Made by a program: the position numbers and the translations under genes
NCBI RefSeq assembly: GCF_045762675.1
Contig: NZ_JBJDLK010000001.1
Span: 124,001-188,000 of the forward strand
Reading direction: 5' to 3'
Origin: Elizabethkingia meningoseptica_A
Lineage (GTDB): Bacteria > Bacteroidota > Bacteroidia > Flavobacteriales > Weeksellaceae
DNA length: 64,000 nucleotides
Notes under the pieces: generated by a model
What the model was told of the DNA's origin: nothing
The model's input: only the letters and a program-made list of their open reading frames with translations
Database searches by the model: none
In this document: positions 1-9,200 of the stretch, in pieces
Layout: every line of letters begins with the position of its first letter
How positions within the stretch are numbered: position 1 is the stretch's first letter

Positions 1-832
1 CCGTGATATTATTTCAAAAGAGCGCCTTACTGAAATCAAAGCAGAAGAGATGACCAATAAACTGAAATCTCTGACCAGGTATCCGTATGAGTTATTCTTC
101 TATGGTAAAGATCTGGGTGCTTTTGAAAAAGATATGACAGGCTATGTTCAGAAAGCCACACTAAAATCACCTGAAGCGAAAGTTTATCCGGAACAGGCCA
201 CTGGCGGAAAGGTATACTTTACAAACTATGATATGGTACAGATGGAGATGAGCAAAATCGGCCGCGGTAATGAAATTAAACCGGCTAATTTTGGTAAGAT
301 CAATGTATTCAACGAATATTTCGGCAGAGGATTATCATCTATCGTATTCCAGGAAATCAGAGAAGCCCGTTCATTAGCTTATTCCGCGTATGTCAATTAT
401 GCATCTCCGGATGAACTGAAAAAACATGATTATGTAACCACCTATATCGGAACTCAGGCCAATAAACTTCCTCAGGCTGTATCAGCAATGAATGAGCTGA
501 TGGCTGAACTTCCTCAGATTCCGGGACAGTTTGACAATGCTAAGGGCTCTGCACTTAAACAAATTGCTTCCAACAGAATTACCAAGCGAAACATCTACTT
601 TAATTATTTAAGGATGAAAAAGCTGGGTATTAATTACGATGTTCGTAAAGACATTTATCAGGAAGTAAAAGATCTTAGTTTGCCTCAACTGGCCGACTTC
701 TATAATACAGAAGTAAAGCCTGTTCATTACAATACCGCCATTATAGGTAAGAAAGAAAACCTGAATATGGAGGCCATTAACAAACTGGGTACATTCACAG
801 AAGTAAGTCTGGAAGAAATTTTCGGATACTAG
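1..832 (+). CDS. M16 family zinc metallopeptidase, C-terminal part (partial)
   Basis: The reading frame is open from base 2, so the window cuts into the gene and the first internal ATG at 50 is not its start. About 276 residues remain. The motif EIREARSLAYSAYVNY is the conserved ExRExxxLAY segment of M16 (insulinase/pitrilysin-like) C-terminal domains, which close the peptidase chamber and bind substrate. The HxxEH zinc site belongs to the missing upstream part. It probably degrades peptides in the periplasm or on the cell surface, but the signal peptide is out of view. A strong terminator follows at 874-907. Confidence 0.8.
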   Translation, partial: RDIISKERLTEIKAEEMTNKLKSLTRYPYELFFYGKDLGAFEKDMTGYVQKATLKSPEAKVYPEQATGGKVYFTNYDMVQMEMSKIGRGNEIKPANFGKINVFNEYFGRGLSSIVFQEIREARSLAYSAYVNYASPDELKKHDYVTTYIGTQANKLPQAVSAMNELMAELPQIPGQFDNAKGSALKQIASNRITKRNIYFNYLRMKKLGINYDVRKDIYQEVKDLSLPQLADFYNTEVKPVHYNTAIIGKKENLNMEAINKLGTFTEVSLEEIFGY

Positions 833-873
833 GAATTTAATCAGAAAAAAATACAGGAAATTTTCCTGACCCG

Positions 874-907
874 CCCCGTTGGAATTCAATTCCAACGGGG
901 CTTTTTT
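874..907 (+). terminator. Rho-independent terminator after the M16 peptidase
   Basis: Perfect inverted arms CCCCGTTGGAATT and AATTCCAACGGGG (874-900) around a one-base centre are followed by a T-rich run. It ends transcription of the M16 peptidase gene before putP. Confidence 0.9.
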
Positions 908-941
908 ATTCTGAAATTCCTCATTTTTTTTAGAAAATGGC

Positions 942-949
942 TATATTCG
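942..949 (+). promoter_or_regulatory. Candidate Bacteroidetes -7 box for putP
   Basis: TATATTCG lies 18 bases before the putP ATG and is one base from the TAnnTTTG consensus. No clear -33 TTG was identified. Confidence 0.4.
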
Positions 950-967
950 GCACCATAAAAAAATAAT

Positions 968-2464
968 ATGCAAATATACGAGGCGATTTCTGTGGGGCTG
1001 TATCTGTTGTTAATGATAGGTATCGGCGTATATTCTTATAAAAAATCAACAAGCAATTCCGAAGAGTTTTTAATAGGCGGAAGAAAAATGGGGGCAGCCG
1101 TTACAGCTTTATCAGCTGGTGCAGCAGATATGAGCGGCTGGTTGCTGATGGGCGTTCCCGGTGCGATGTACTTATCCGGAATATCCAGTTCATGGATTGC
1201 GATAGGTTTAACAACCGGAGCCTTTCTCAATTATATTTTTGTGGCACCCAGACTCAGAATTTATACTGAGGTTGCACAAAATGCAATTACATTACCTGTG
1301 TTTTTCGAAAACAGATTCAAAAATAAAAACCACCTTCTGAAAATAACATCATCTATTTTTATTCTGGTATTTTTTACCCTGTATACTTCCGCAGGGATGG
1401 TATCCGGAGGTAAGTTATTTGAATCCGCATTTGGTATGGATTATACTATCGGACTATTGCTTACAAGTATTGTAGTGGTATTATATACCTTCTTAGGCGG
1501 ATTTCTGGCGGTAAGTCTTACCGATTTTGTGCAGGGAACTATTATGGTTTTAGCATTGGTAATTGTACCTATTGTCGCTATTTCTGAAATAGGCAGCATT
1601 CAGGAAACTTTTTCATTGATTAAAGCCAAAGATCCCAAATATCTGGATTTGTTCAGAGGAACAACCTCTGTAAGTATTATTTCACTGTTGGCATGGGGAC
1701 TTGGCTATTGCGGACAGCCGCATATTCTGGTAAGGTTTATGGCGATAGATAAGCCAAAAGATCTTGTAAAAGCCAGAAGAATAGGTATCACCTGGATGAT
1801 CTTTACTGTTGCCGGAGCATTGATGATCGGGCTTGTAGGAATAGCTTATCTGCAAAAATTTGATGTAACCACGATGATGAAATTCGATGGTTCAAAAACA
1901 GAAGCAGAGACTATTTTTATTTATTTCTCGCGTATATTGTTCCATCCGCTTATCGCAGGATTTTTGCTGACCGCTATTTTAGCCGCAGTAATGAGCACTA
2001 TTTCTTCTCAGTTATTGGTGACCTCCAGTTCATTAACAGAAGATATTTACAAAGCATTTTTAAATAAAAAAGCGACACCTAAACAACTTTTAACCGCCAG
2101 CAGACTTTCCGTATTACTGGTTGCTGTTATAGCCGTATTGCTATCCTTAAACCCTAAAGACAGTATTCTGAATCTTGTGGGAAATGCATGGGCTGGTTTC
2201 GGGTCGGCATTTGGTCCCTTAATTCTTTTATCACTTCTCTGGAGGAAAACAACATGGCAGGGTGGACTTGCCGGAATGCTTGTTGGCGGAATAACAGTAT
2301 TGGCGTGGGTGTATATCCAGCATCCATTCAAAGACTGGTATGAAATAATTCCGGGATTTGTGCTTTCGCTGTTGACTAACGTCGTGGTATCTGTATTAAC
2401 CTATAAACCGGATGAGGTTATTGAAAAGGAATTTGATGAAGTTAATAAAATTATGCTTGAATAA
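968..2464 (+). CDS. putP: Sodium/proline symporter PutP
   Basis: This 498-residue protein matches the length and layout of sodium:solute symporters of the PutP branch, with about 13 hydrophobic segments. The early segment GGRKMGAAVTALSAGAADMSG is typical of PutP, where this region forms part of the sodium and substrate site. The motif GLGYCGQPHILVRFMA is also characteristic of the family. It imports proline with sodium across the inner membrane, for use as a carbon or nitrogen source or as an osmolyte. It stands alone between terminators at 874-907 and 2512-2546. Selectivity for proline is inferred from family resemblance. Confidence 0.9.
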   Translation: MQIYEAISVGLYLLLMIGIGVYSYKKSTSNSEEFLIGGRKMGAAVTALSAGAADMSGWLLMGVPGAMYLSGISSSWIAIGLTTGAFLNYIFVAPRLRIYTEVAQNAITLPVFFENRFKNKNHLLKITSSIFILVFFTLYTSAGMVSGGKLFESAFGMDYTIGLLLTSIVVVLYTFLGGFLAVSLTDFVQGTIMVLALVIVPIVAISEIGSIQETFSLIKAKDPKYLDLFRGTTSVSIISLLAWGLGYCGQPHILVRFMAIDKPKDLVKARRIGITWMIFTVAGALMIGLVGIAYLQKFDVTTMMKFDGSKTEAETIFIYFSRILFHPLIAGFLLTAILAAVMSTISSQLLVTSSSLTEDIYKAFLNKKATPKQLLTASRLSVLLVAVIAVLLSLNPKDSILNLVGNAWAGFGSAFGPLILLSLLWRKTTWQGGLAGMLVGGITVLAWVYIQHPFKDWYEIIPGFVLSLLTNVVVSVLTYKPDEVIEKEFDEVNKIMLE

Positions 2465-2511
2465 CTTTATTTGGACAAATCATTTATTATTAAGAAATTA
2501 AAAAATTAAGT

Positions 2512-2546
2512 AAAGGATTAGGATGTTATTGTTCTAATCCTTTATT
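2512..2546 (+). terminator. Terminator after putP
   Basis: Arms AAAGGATTAG and CTAATCCTTT flank a 12-base loop and are followed by a short AT-rich stretch. The T-run is weak, so efficiency is uncertain. Confidence 0.6.
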
Positions 2547-2669
2547 TGTATAGGATTGTCAGGGATATATGTTTGTATGAAACTATTGTAAATTTTTATT
2601 TTCTCATTTTGAGACAATTCAAAAAAATTACTATTTTTACAATATTAACAATAACGTAAAACGTAAGAT

Positions 2670-4931
2670 ATGCTGAAGAGAATTATCTTAGCCTCATTGA
2701 TTTCTTTGCTGGCTCCAAAAATTCAGGCGCAAAGCAAGTCGGTTCCTGTTTATCTGGACGAATCCAGGCCTGTGGAACAAAGAATTGAAGATGCGCTTTC
2801 CAGAATGACTCTTGAAGAGAAAGTAGCCATGCTTCATGCACAATCTAAATTCAGCTCTCCGGGCGTAGCCCGTTTGGGAATACCAGAATTCTGGACAACT
2901 GACGGCCCTCACGGGGTGCGTCCCGAAGTTCAGTGGGATGAATGGGATCAGGCAGGATGGACAAATGACTCTATTGTAGCATATCCTGCATTAACGGCTT
3001 TATCCGCAACATGGAATAAGAAAATGTCATGGAACTACGGAAAAGCACTTGGAGAAGAAGCGCGCTACCGTAAAAAAGATATTTTGCTGGGACCGGGTGT
3101 TAATATCTACAGAACACCATTAAATGGCCGTAATTTCGAATACATGGGGGAAGATCCGTATCTGACCTCTAAAATGGTGGTTCCTTATATCAAGGGGGTT
3201 CAGTCCAACGGCGTAGCAACAAGTGTAAAACATTTTGCACTGAATAATCAGGAAGAATTCCGTCATACAAGCAATGTAATTATAGACGACCGTACACTGT
3301 ATGAAATCTATTTGCCACCATTTAAGGCAGCAGTTCAGGAAGGAGATTCATGGACAATTATGGGAGCTTATGACATGTATAAAAACCAATATGCCAGTCA
3401 GAATGAATACCTTTTGAATAAAATTTTAAAAGGTGAATGGGGCTATAAAGGTGTAGTAGTGTCAGACTGGGGTGCTGTAAACAATACGGAGCAGGCTATT
3501 CACAACGGACTTGATATGGAATTCGGAAGCTGGACCAATGGCCTTTCTGCCGGTACCAGGAATGCCTATGATAATTATTACCTGGCAAAACCTTATCTGG
3601 ATCTTATAAGAGCCGGAAAAGTAGGAACAACGGAATTAGATGATAAAGTAAGAAGGATTTTACGTCTGGCTTATCACACCACCATGAACCGAAATAAGCC
3701 TTTTGGAAATATAGCATCCGATGAACATAAAGCTGTAGCAAAGGAAATAGGTGAAGAAGGAATTGTATTGCTTCAGAATCAAAGAAATGTTCTTCCTATA
3801 GATATAAATAAAGTCCGGAAAATAGCAGTTATCGGAGAAAACGCAATTAAAATGATGACTGTAGGTGGTGGATCTTCATCGCTGAAGGTAAAATATGAAA
3901 CACTTCCTTTGGAAGGAATTAAAGCCAGGTTTGGGAGTAAGGCCGATGTGCAGTATGCACGTGGTTATGTGGGAGACGTAGGTGGTGAATATAACGGTGT
4001 AAAATCGGGACAAAATCTTAAAGACGACCGTTCTTCTGCAGAGTTGCTAAATGAAGCTGTAGCGCTGGCTAAAAATTCAGATGCTGTTATTTTTGTAGGC
4101 GGGCTTAACAAAAGTGATTATCAGGATAGCGAAGGCCATGACAGAAAAAGTTTAGGATTACCATATAATCAGGATGAATTGATCTCAGCACTGGCAAAAG
4201 CCAATAAGAATCTTACTGTGGTACTGATTTCAGGTAATGCCGTTGCAATGCCTTGGGTAAAAGAAGTTCCGGCAATTGTTCAGGGCTGGTATTTAGGATC
4301 TGAATCCGGAAATGCTTTAGCATCTGTGCTGGCGGGAGATGTAAGTCCGTCCGGAAAGCTGCCTTTTACATTTCCTGTAAAACTGGAAGACAATGCAGCG
4401 CACAAAATGGGTGAATACCCGGGAAATAAAGCTGAATTGGCGGCAGGTAAAGGGAAGGACCAGAAAAATCCTGTTAATATTACATATAACGAAGGTATTT
4501 TCGTAGGTTACCGCTGGCATGATACTAAAAATATAAAACCATTATTCAGTTTTGGTCATGGATTAAGCTATACTACCTTTGAATATGGTAAGGCTTATGC
4601 CGATCATTCAAAAATGACTCAGGACGGGAAAATAACTTTCACAGTAAGTGTAAAGAACACAGGTAAAAGGGAAGGTGCAGAAGTAGCCCAGCTGTATATC
4701 AGCGATCTGAAATCTTCAGTACCTCGTCCGGTAAAAGAACTGAAAGGTTTTGAAAAAATCAATCTGAAGCCGGGAGAGCAGAAAGAAGTGAGCTTTACAA
4801 TTGATAAATCCGCTTTGAGCTTTTTCGATGCAGATAAACATCAATGGGTAGCAGAACCGGGAGAATTTGAAGCTCAAATCGGAAGTTCTTCAGCAGATAT
4901 CCGTACAAAAGTGAAATTTACACTTCAGTAG
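2670..4931 (+). CDS. bglX: Secreted glycoside hydrolase family 3 beta-glucosidase (BglX-like)
   Basis: This 753-residue protein starts with a signal peptide ending near KIQAQS. The GH3 N-terminal barrel carries TTDGPHG, the KHFALNNQE segment and VVVSDWGAV, where Asp266 is the predicted catalytic nucleophile. The alpha/beta sandwich domain follows (around 350-600), then a C-terminal fibronectin III-like domain with AQLYISD and PVKELKGFEK. Family members remove terminal beta-linked glucose or related sugars (xylose, for example) from oligosaccharides, here probably in the periplasm. Exact sugar specificity cannot be read from sequence. It is monocistronic. Confidence 0.85.
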   Translation: MLKRIILASLISLLAPKIQAQSKSVPVYLDESRPVEQRIEDALSRMTLEEKVAMLHAQSKFSSPGVARLGIPEFWTTDGPHGVRPEVQWDEWDQAGWTNDSIVAYPALTALSATWNKKMSWNYGKALGEEARYRKKDILLGPGVNIYRTPLNGRNFEYMGEDPYLTSKMVVPYIKGVQSNGVATSVKHFALNNQEEFRHTSNVIIDDRTLYEIYLPPFKAAVQEGDSWTIMGAYDMYKNQYASQNEYLLNKILKGEWGYKGVVVSDWGAVNNTEQAIHNGLDMEFGSWTNGLSAGTRNAYDNYYLAKPYLDLIRAGKVGTTELDDKVRRILRLAYHTTMNRNKPFGNIASDEHKAVAKEIGEEGIVLLQNQRNVLPIDINKVRKIAVIGENAIKMMTVGGGSSSLKVKYETLPLEGIKARFGSKADVQYARGYVGDVGGEYNGVKSGQNLKDDRSSAELLNEAVALAKNSDAVIFVGGLNKSDYQDSEGHDRKSLGLPYNQDELISALAKANKNLTVVLISGNAVAMPWVKEVPAIVQGWYLGSESGNALASVLAGDVSPSGKLPFTFPVKLEDNAAHKMGEYPGNKAELAAGKGKDQKNPVNITYNEGIFVGYRWHDTKNIKPLFSFGHGLSYTTFEYGKAYADHSKMTQDGKITFTVSVKNTGKREGAEVAQLYISDLKSSVPRPVKELKGFEKINLKPGEQKEVSFTIDKSALSFFDADKHQWVAEPGEFEAQIGSSSADIRTKVKFTLQ

Positions 4932-4974
4932 TTCATCAGAGTTCTATATAATTAAGTTCGCAATGAGTTTTATT

Positions 4975-5110
4975 AAACACTTAAGTTTATCTTACATTAG
5001 CTTATAATAGTTCACATAAGAACACTTAAGAAAGAAAATCGGAGATTTTCACTTAAGTGCTCTTTATTAGGTAGATTGTAATAATCTTAAGTGCCTTAAG
5101 TGTTTTTTAA
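4975..5110. repeat. Cluster of CTTAAGTG/CACTTAAG inverted repeats forming hairpins
   Basis: CACTTAAG occurs at 4978 and 5023, and CTTAAGTG at 5052, 5086 and 5095. The middle pair encloses an inner hairpin, GAAAATC GGA GATTTTC (5034-5050), giving a long interrupted stem. No ORF fits here. The architecture resembles the structured repeats at 48.5-49.0 kb. Confidence 0.7.
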
Positions 5111-5147
5111 GTTAGTCTTAAAGTCTCATGATCTTATATAATTCACA

Positions 5148-5181
5148 TGAAAAATGCCGGAACATTGTTCCGGCATTTTTT
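5148..5181. terminator. Bidirectional terminator between bglX and dpp11
   Basis: Arms AATGCCGGAACA and TGTTCCGGCATT form a near-perfect hairpin with A-rich sequence on the left and a T-run on the right, so it can serve both convergent genes. Confidence 0.9.
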
Positions 5182-5199
5182 TATATATCAAGATAGAAT

Positions 5200-7341
5200 C
5201 TATTTTACAATTTTCATCTCGTTGATCAGCCATTTAGCATCAGCAAACTTATCGATGATAAACAGGATATACTTTGTATCAACCATAATATTTCTGCTGA
5301 AACGCGGGTCGAAGTTAATATCACTCATAGTACCTTCCCATTGTCTGTCGAAGTTCAAACCTACAAGATTACCGTTGGCATCAAGAGCCGGACTTCCGGA
5401 GTTACCACCGGTAGTATGGTTTGTAGCGGTAAAGTTTACAGGAACATCACCTGTCTGGTCTTTGTACATTCCATAATCCTTTTTATTATAAAGGTCGATA
5501 AGCTTCTTAGGGACATCGAACTCATAATCGCCAGGAACATATTTTTCCATTACACCCGAAAGATGTGTTTTATATCCGTAGTATACAGCATCTCTTGGAT
5601 TAGAACCTTTTACCACACCATATGTTACACGCAGCGTAGAGTTGGCATCCGGGAAGAATTTTTTCTCTTTATCCGTTTCAAGCTGCTGCTTCATATATTT
5701 CTTCTGAAGTGCATCGATCTCAGCCTGTAAAGAAGTATACTGAGGATCTACTTTCTGGCTGTAGGTATCTTTTAAAGATAAAGCAAGTTTATAGAAAGGA
5801 TCGTTCTTAATTGCTGTGGCAAAACCGGCATCTGCAAAAACTTTATCAATATCCTGATTGATGTAGGCACCATTTAAGGCTTTACGTCCGCTGATAACAG
5901 AGTTTTTGGACCAATCTTCAATCGTGGTAAGATTCTTATTTACATCACTGAACTGAGCGAATCCGGCCGGAAGGAAATCAGCAGGCGTTTTTTGTGCATA
6001 AAGTGCCAGTAATTTAGCTGTTACTTTAGCATCCAGTTCTCCTTCATAATCTTTATAGAAAGAAGATAATGTTTTCTTTAGTTTACTTGCAGAATCAGCA
6101 GTTGCTTTACCCGCTTCTACTTCCTGGAAATAAGTAATGAAGTAGTTGGCAAGACGTAAAGTTTCAGCATTTTTTGTAACCTCAGTATAGTAAGCATTAT
6201 TTAATGCGTAAGGAGCCTGTTCATTGTAAAGCTGGCTGAATGTATCGATAGTAGCTTTAACTTCAGCATTTTTTTGGCTTAAAGACTGCTCGTAAGCCTG
6301 CTTTTTAGCAACAGCATTGGACTTCTTCAGACCTTCAACTTCACCCATCCATTTTTTCCAGTAGTTGGCCACTGAAGCATATTTAGAGGCGTACTTGATA
6401 CGTGTTGCATTATCCGTACGCATTTTCTCATCAAGCGTTTTCAGAGCGATGTCACGAACTGTAATTTTTGCAGGATCTGTATCAGTGATAATTTTTTCTA
6501 CCGCAATAGACGGAAGATATTCGGTTGTTTTGCCCGGGAAACCGAAAACGAATGTGAAATCACCTTCCTTCAGGTCTTTTACAGATACCGGAAGTGAATA
6601 TTTAGGGGTGTACGGTATATTATCTTTGGAATATTCCGCCGGCTTATTGTTCTTATCTGCATAGATACGGAACATTGAGAAATCCCCGGTGTGTCTTGGC
6701 CATACCCAGTTGTCTGTATCCGAACCAAATTTACCAATAGACTGAGGTGGTGCACCAACTAAACGGATATCTTTGAAAGTCTCGATAATAAATGCGTAGT
6801 ATTTATTACCATCATACATTGATTTTATCACAACTTTCTGAGAAGGTTCCAGTTTGATAGTGGCTTTTGCAGCCTCCATGTTTTTATTAATTGCAGCCTT
6901 TACATCTTTAGCAGCAAGATTTTCTGTTCCCGGAAGGATCAAATTAGTAACCTCCTTAATATCTGTAATAAAATCTACAACTACACCCGGGTTTGGTAAT
7001 TCCTCGCCCATATTCTTCGCCCAGAAACCATTGGATAAAAGATCATTGTTCACAGTAGAATGTGCCTGTATCTGTCCGAAACCACAGTGGTGGTTTGTTA
7101 ATAATAATCCTTTTGGTGAAATAATTTCGGCGGTACAACCTCCATTGAACTGAACCACAGCATCTTTAATACTTGGTTTTTGAGTATTGAAAATATCTTT
7201 TGCAGAGATTTTCATTCCCAGTTCCTTCATTTCCTTTTCATTTAACTCTGTCGGAATCCACATTCCGCCTGCCTGTTGAGCAAAAGCTGTTACTGCGGGG
7301 AGTAATGCCAATGCTAATAGGATGTTTTTCTTCATAGACAA
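5200..7341 (-). CDS. dpp11: S46 family dipeptidyl-peptidase 11 (Asp/Glu-specific)
   Basis: This 713-residue serine exopeptidase has a signal peptide (MKKNILLALALLPAVTAFAQ), the catalytic histidine in LLTNHHCG and the catalytic serine in TGGNSGSP (Ser648). Eighteen residues further on, GLNFDR has Arg666. The same spacing separates Ser655 and Arg673 of Porphyromonas gingivalis DPP11, where the arginine selects acidic P1 residues; DPP7 has glycine there. It should therefore release dipeptides with Asp or Glu at the second position in the periplasm. Translation may begin at the first Met or two codons later. Confidence 0.9.
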   Translation of the reverse strand: MSMKKNILLALALLPAVTAFAQQAGGMWIPTELNEKEMKELGMKISAKDIFNTQKPSIKDAVVQFNGGCTAEIISPKGLLLTNHHCGFGQIQAHSTVNNDLLSNGFWAKNMGEELPNPGVVVDFITDIKEVTNLILPGTENLAAKDVKAAINKNMEAAKATIKLEPSQKVVIKSMYDGNKYYAFIIETFKDIRLVGAPPQSIGKFGSDTDNWVWPRHTGDFSMFRIYADKNNKPAEYSKDNIPYTPKYSLPVSVKDLKEGDFTFVFGFPGKTTEYLPSIAVEKIITDTDPAKITVRDIALKTLDEKMRTDNATRIKYASKYASVANYWKKWMGEVEGLKKSNAVAKKQAYEQSLSQKNAEVKATIDTFSQLYNEQAPYALNNAYYTEVTKNAETLRLANYFITYFQEVEAGKATADSASKLKKTLSSFYKDYEGELDAKVTAKLLALYAQKTPADFLPAGFAQFSDVNKNLTTIEDWSKNSVISGRKALNGAYINQDIDKVFADAGFATAIKNDPFYKLALSLKDTYSQKVDPQYTSLQAEIDALQKKYMKQQLETDKEKKFFPDANSTLRVTYGVVKGSNPRDAVYYGYKTHLSGVMEKYVPGDYEFDVPKKLIDLYNKKDYGMYKDQTGDVPVNFTATNHTTGGNSGSPALDANGNLVGLNFDRQWEGTMSDINFDPRFSRNIMVDTKYILFIIDKFADAKWLINEMKIVK

Positions 7342-7506
7342 AATTTTGGCCCAATTTACGAAGAATATTTAGGATAAAATCTTTTTGTTTAACGATTAGG
7401 TATGATATATATGGGGTAGTGTACACAAATTAGTGTTTTTGTAATAAACATGGCTTGAAATTTGAATGACAGGGACAGAATTATTACACACCTATAACAA
7501 TAAAAG

Positions 7507-7983
7507 ATGAAAAAGAATGTACTTGTAATTGCAGCAGCAACAGGAATGCTGTTAGCATCATGTTCAAAAAAAGAAAAATCTGCTGAAACAACAACTTCAG
7601 AAGTTACCAAGACAGAGATTAAAACAGATTCAACTTCCACAGAATCAGGAATTGATGACGGTCACAATGCACAAAACTCGTTGGACTGGGCAGGGACTTA
7701 TGAAGGAACTGTTCCTTGTGCAGACTGTCCGGGGATTAAAACAACAATTACACTGAATGATAATGGTAGCTTTGCCATCACAGAAGAGTATCTGGAAAGA
7801 AAAACCAAGTCTGAAGACAAAGGAAAATTTGAATGGGATAAATCCGGAAGCAGAATTACGCTTAATGGTAAGGATACCAAAAGACAATACTTTGTGGGTG
7901 AAAACCAATTATTCCAGCTAGATACTGAAGGAAAAGAAATTACCGGACCAAACAAAGATCTTTATATTCTGAAAAAGAAATAA
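7507..7983 (+). CDS. NlpE-like copper-resistance lipoprotein
   Basis: This 158-residue lipoprotein has the lipobox LLASC with Cys19. The core from about residue 60 reads WAGTYEGTVPCADCPGI, the CxxC hallmark of the N-terminal NlpE domain, followed by beta-strand-rich sequence as in that small barrel. In enterobacteria NlpE senses surface and copper stress through Cpx. Bacteroidetes homologues usually contain only this domain, and signalling cannot be assumed. It is monocistronic with a palindromic terminator downstream. Confidence 0.8.
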   Translation: MKKNVLVIAAATGMLLASCSKKEKSAETTTSEVTKTEIKTDSTSTESGIDDGHNAQNSLDWAGTYEGTVPCADCPGIKTTITLNDNGSFAITEEYLERKTKSEDKGKFEWDKSGSRITLNGKDTKRQYFVGENQLFQLDTEGKEITGPNKDLYILKKK

Positions 7984-8006
7984 AATCTGATTTGCAATCA
8001 TCCATT

Positions 8007-8040
8007 AAAAATCCCTGAATTTAAATTCAGGGATTTTTTA
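8007..8040. terminator. Bidirectional terminator between the NlpE-like gene and the ParB-like gene
   Basis: The perfect palindrome ATCCCTGAATTTAAATTCAGGGAT is flanked by A-run and T-run, serving both converging genes. Confidence 0.9.
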
Positions 8041-8421
8041 TATCAGCCGGCAGGGTACTTCTAAATCCTCAGTAAGATAATAACTACTGCATAAACGATG
8101 GTAACCATCTGCTATAATTAATTCATTTTGCCCTCTAACCAACAGAATGGGAGAGAGCTTTTTATTCTTTTCTACTTTTTTAAGATTCTCTTTTACATGA
8201 ATATTCGTTTCCGGAAGAAGGGCTAGTTTACTAGCTCTCAGAATATCTTTGGATTTCTTTTTAATGGTAGAAGCTGTTTTTAGTTTATCAACATATTTTT
8301 TAGCTTGTGCCGGTTCAAAAAGGAGTTCCAGGTAATCCTGAGCAGCGGGGAAATCATGCTCCTCCGGTTCACTCAGCCATAAATCATTTTTAGCAGTTTT
8401 AGAAGTGATTGTTTTTTTCAT
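8038..8421 (-). CDS. Small protein with ParB/sulfiredoxin-like domain
   Basis: This 127-residue soluble protein ends in LSPILLVRG then LIIADGYHRLCS, resembling the ParB/Srx fold core in which a (D/E)GxHR motif contacts nucleotide. The N-terminal half is charged and helical (KKTASTIKKKSKDILRASK). It lies 12 bases after the MgtC gene on the same strand and is probably co-transcribed. There is no ParA or helix-turn-helix partner, so a partition role is unlikely; its function is unknown. Confidence 0.6.
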   Translation of the reverse strand: MKKTITSKTAKNDLWLSEPEEHDFPAAQDYLELLFEPAQAKKYVDKLKTASTIKKKSKDILRASKLALLPETNIHVKENLKKVEKNKKLSPILLVRGQNELIIADGYHRLCSSYYLTEDLEVPCRLI

Positions 8422-8433
8422 TTTTGTACTATT

Positions 8434-9078
8434 TTAGAATTGATAGGAGGTAATTTTTTCATCACCCATAAGCTGTTGAATAAGTGCATTATGATGTTTG
8501 TTTTTACCCGAAAGCCTCCAGGTAGTAGCCAATACGCCCTGATTGTATTGCTGTCTGATAATTGTATAACGCAAATGGTGTATTTTGAAAATAGTTTCAC
8601 AATATTCAAATTCAGGAAGTGTTGTGGTTGATATTTTGTACTCCCGGATTTTATGATGATTATCTATATAATCCTGTAAATAGGTAAGCAGACTAAGGAT
8701 AGCCATGACTAAAACAAAACCTATTATGGCTAAATAGACATAACCGGAACCTACACACATTCCTAGCGAAGCTGTCGCCCATATGGTGGTGGCCGTAGTA
8801 ATCCCCCCAATTTTATTATCATCCTTAAAAATAACACCGGCGCCTAAAAAGCCGATTCCGGTGATAATATTAGCCGCAAGTCTGTCCGGATTCTGAATAC
8901 CTATTTTTATAGAAAGAATGGTAAACAGACATGAACCAAAACTTACCAGAATGAAGGTCCGCAAGCCTGCAGATTTATTTCTGTACTCCCTTTCAGCACC
9001 AATAATTAGTCCGATGATAACGGAAAGGAGGATCAGTAATAATTCATTCTGTACGGGTGGTTGATTCAGGATATCCAT
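8434..9078 (-). CDS. MgtC/SapB family membrane protein
   Basis: This 214-residue protein has four to five transmembrane segments in its first 140 residues, including the MgtC-family signatures IGAEREYRNKSAGLRT and ITGIGFLGAGVIFKD. The C-terminal cytoplasmic tail is shorter than in Salmonella MgtC. Members are linked to magnesium limitation and acid or intracellular survival, in part through effects on F-type ATP synthase in Salmonella. The role in this organism is inferred only from family membership. It heads a likely two-gene transcript with the ParB-like gene. Confidence 0.85.
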   Translation of the reverse strand: MDILNQPPVQNELLLILLSVIIGLIIGAEREYRNKSAGLRTFILVSFGSCLFTILSIKIGIQNPDRLAANIITGIGFLGAGVIFKDDNKIGGITTATTIWATASLGMCVGSGYVYLAIIGFVLVMAILSLLTYLQDYIDNHHKIREYKISTTTLPEFEYCETIFKIHHLRYTIIRQQYNQGVLATTWRLSGKNKHHNALIQQLMGDEKITSYQF

Positions 9079-9200
9079 AGGCTTGAAAAAGATAATTAAA
9101 TGTACAAAAAAAACACATTACGGTTAATAGTTTCATAGTGGCTGTTTTTGTAATTTGAATCTGGTGGATTTATTAGAACCAAACAGATGTATATTGATTA

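Noticed and set aside
9079..9200. Riboswitch or RNA gene before folP or mgtC
   Set aside because: No recognisable structure or conserved riboswitch motif was found in this 122-base gap.
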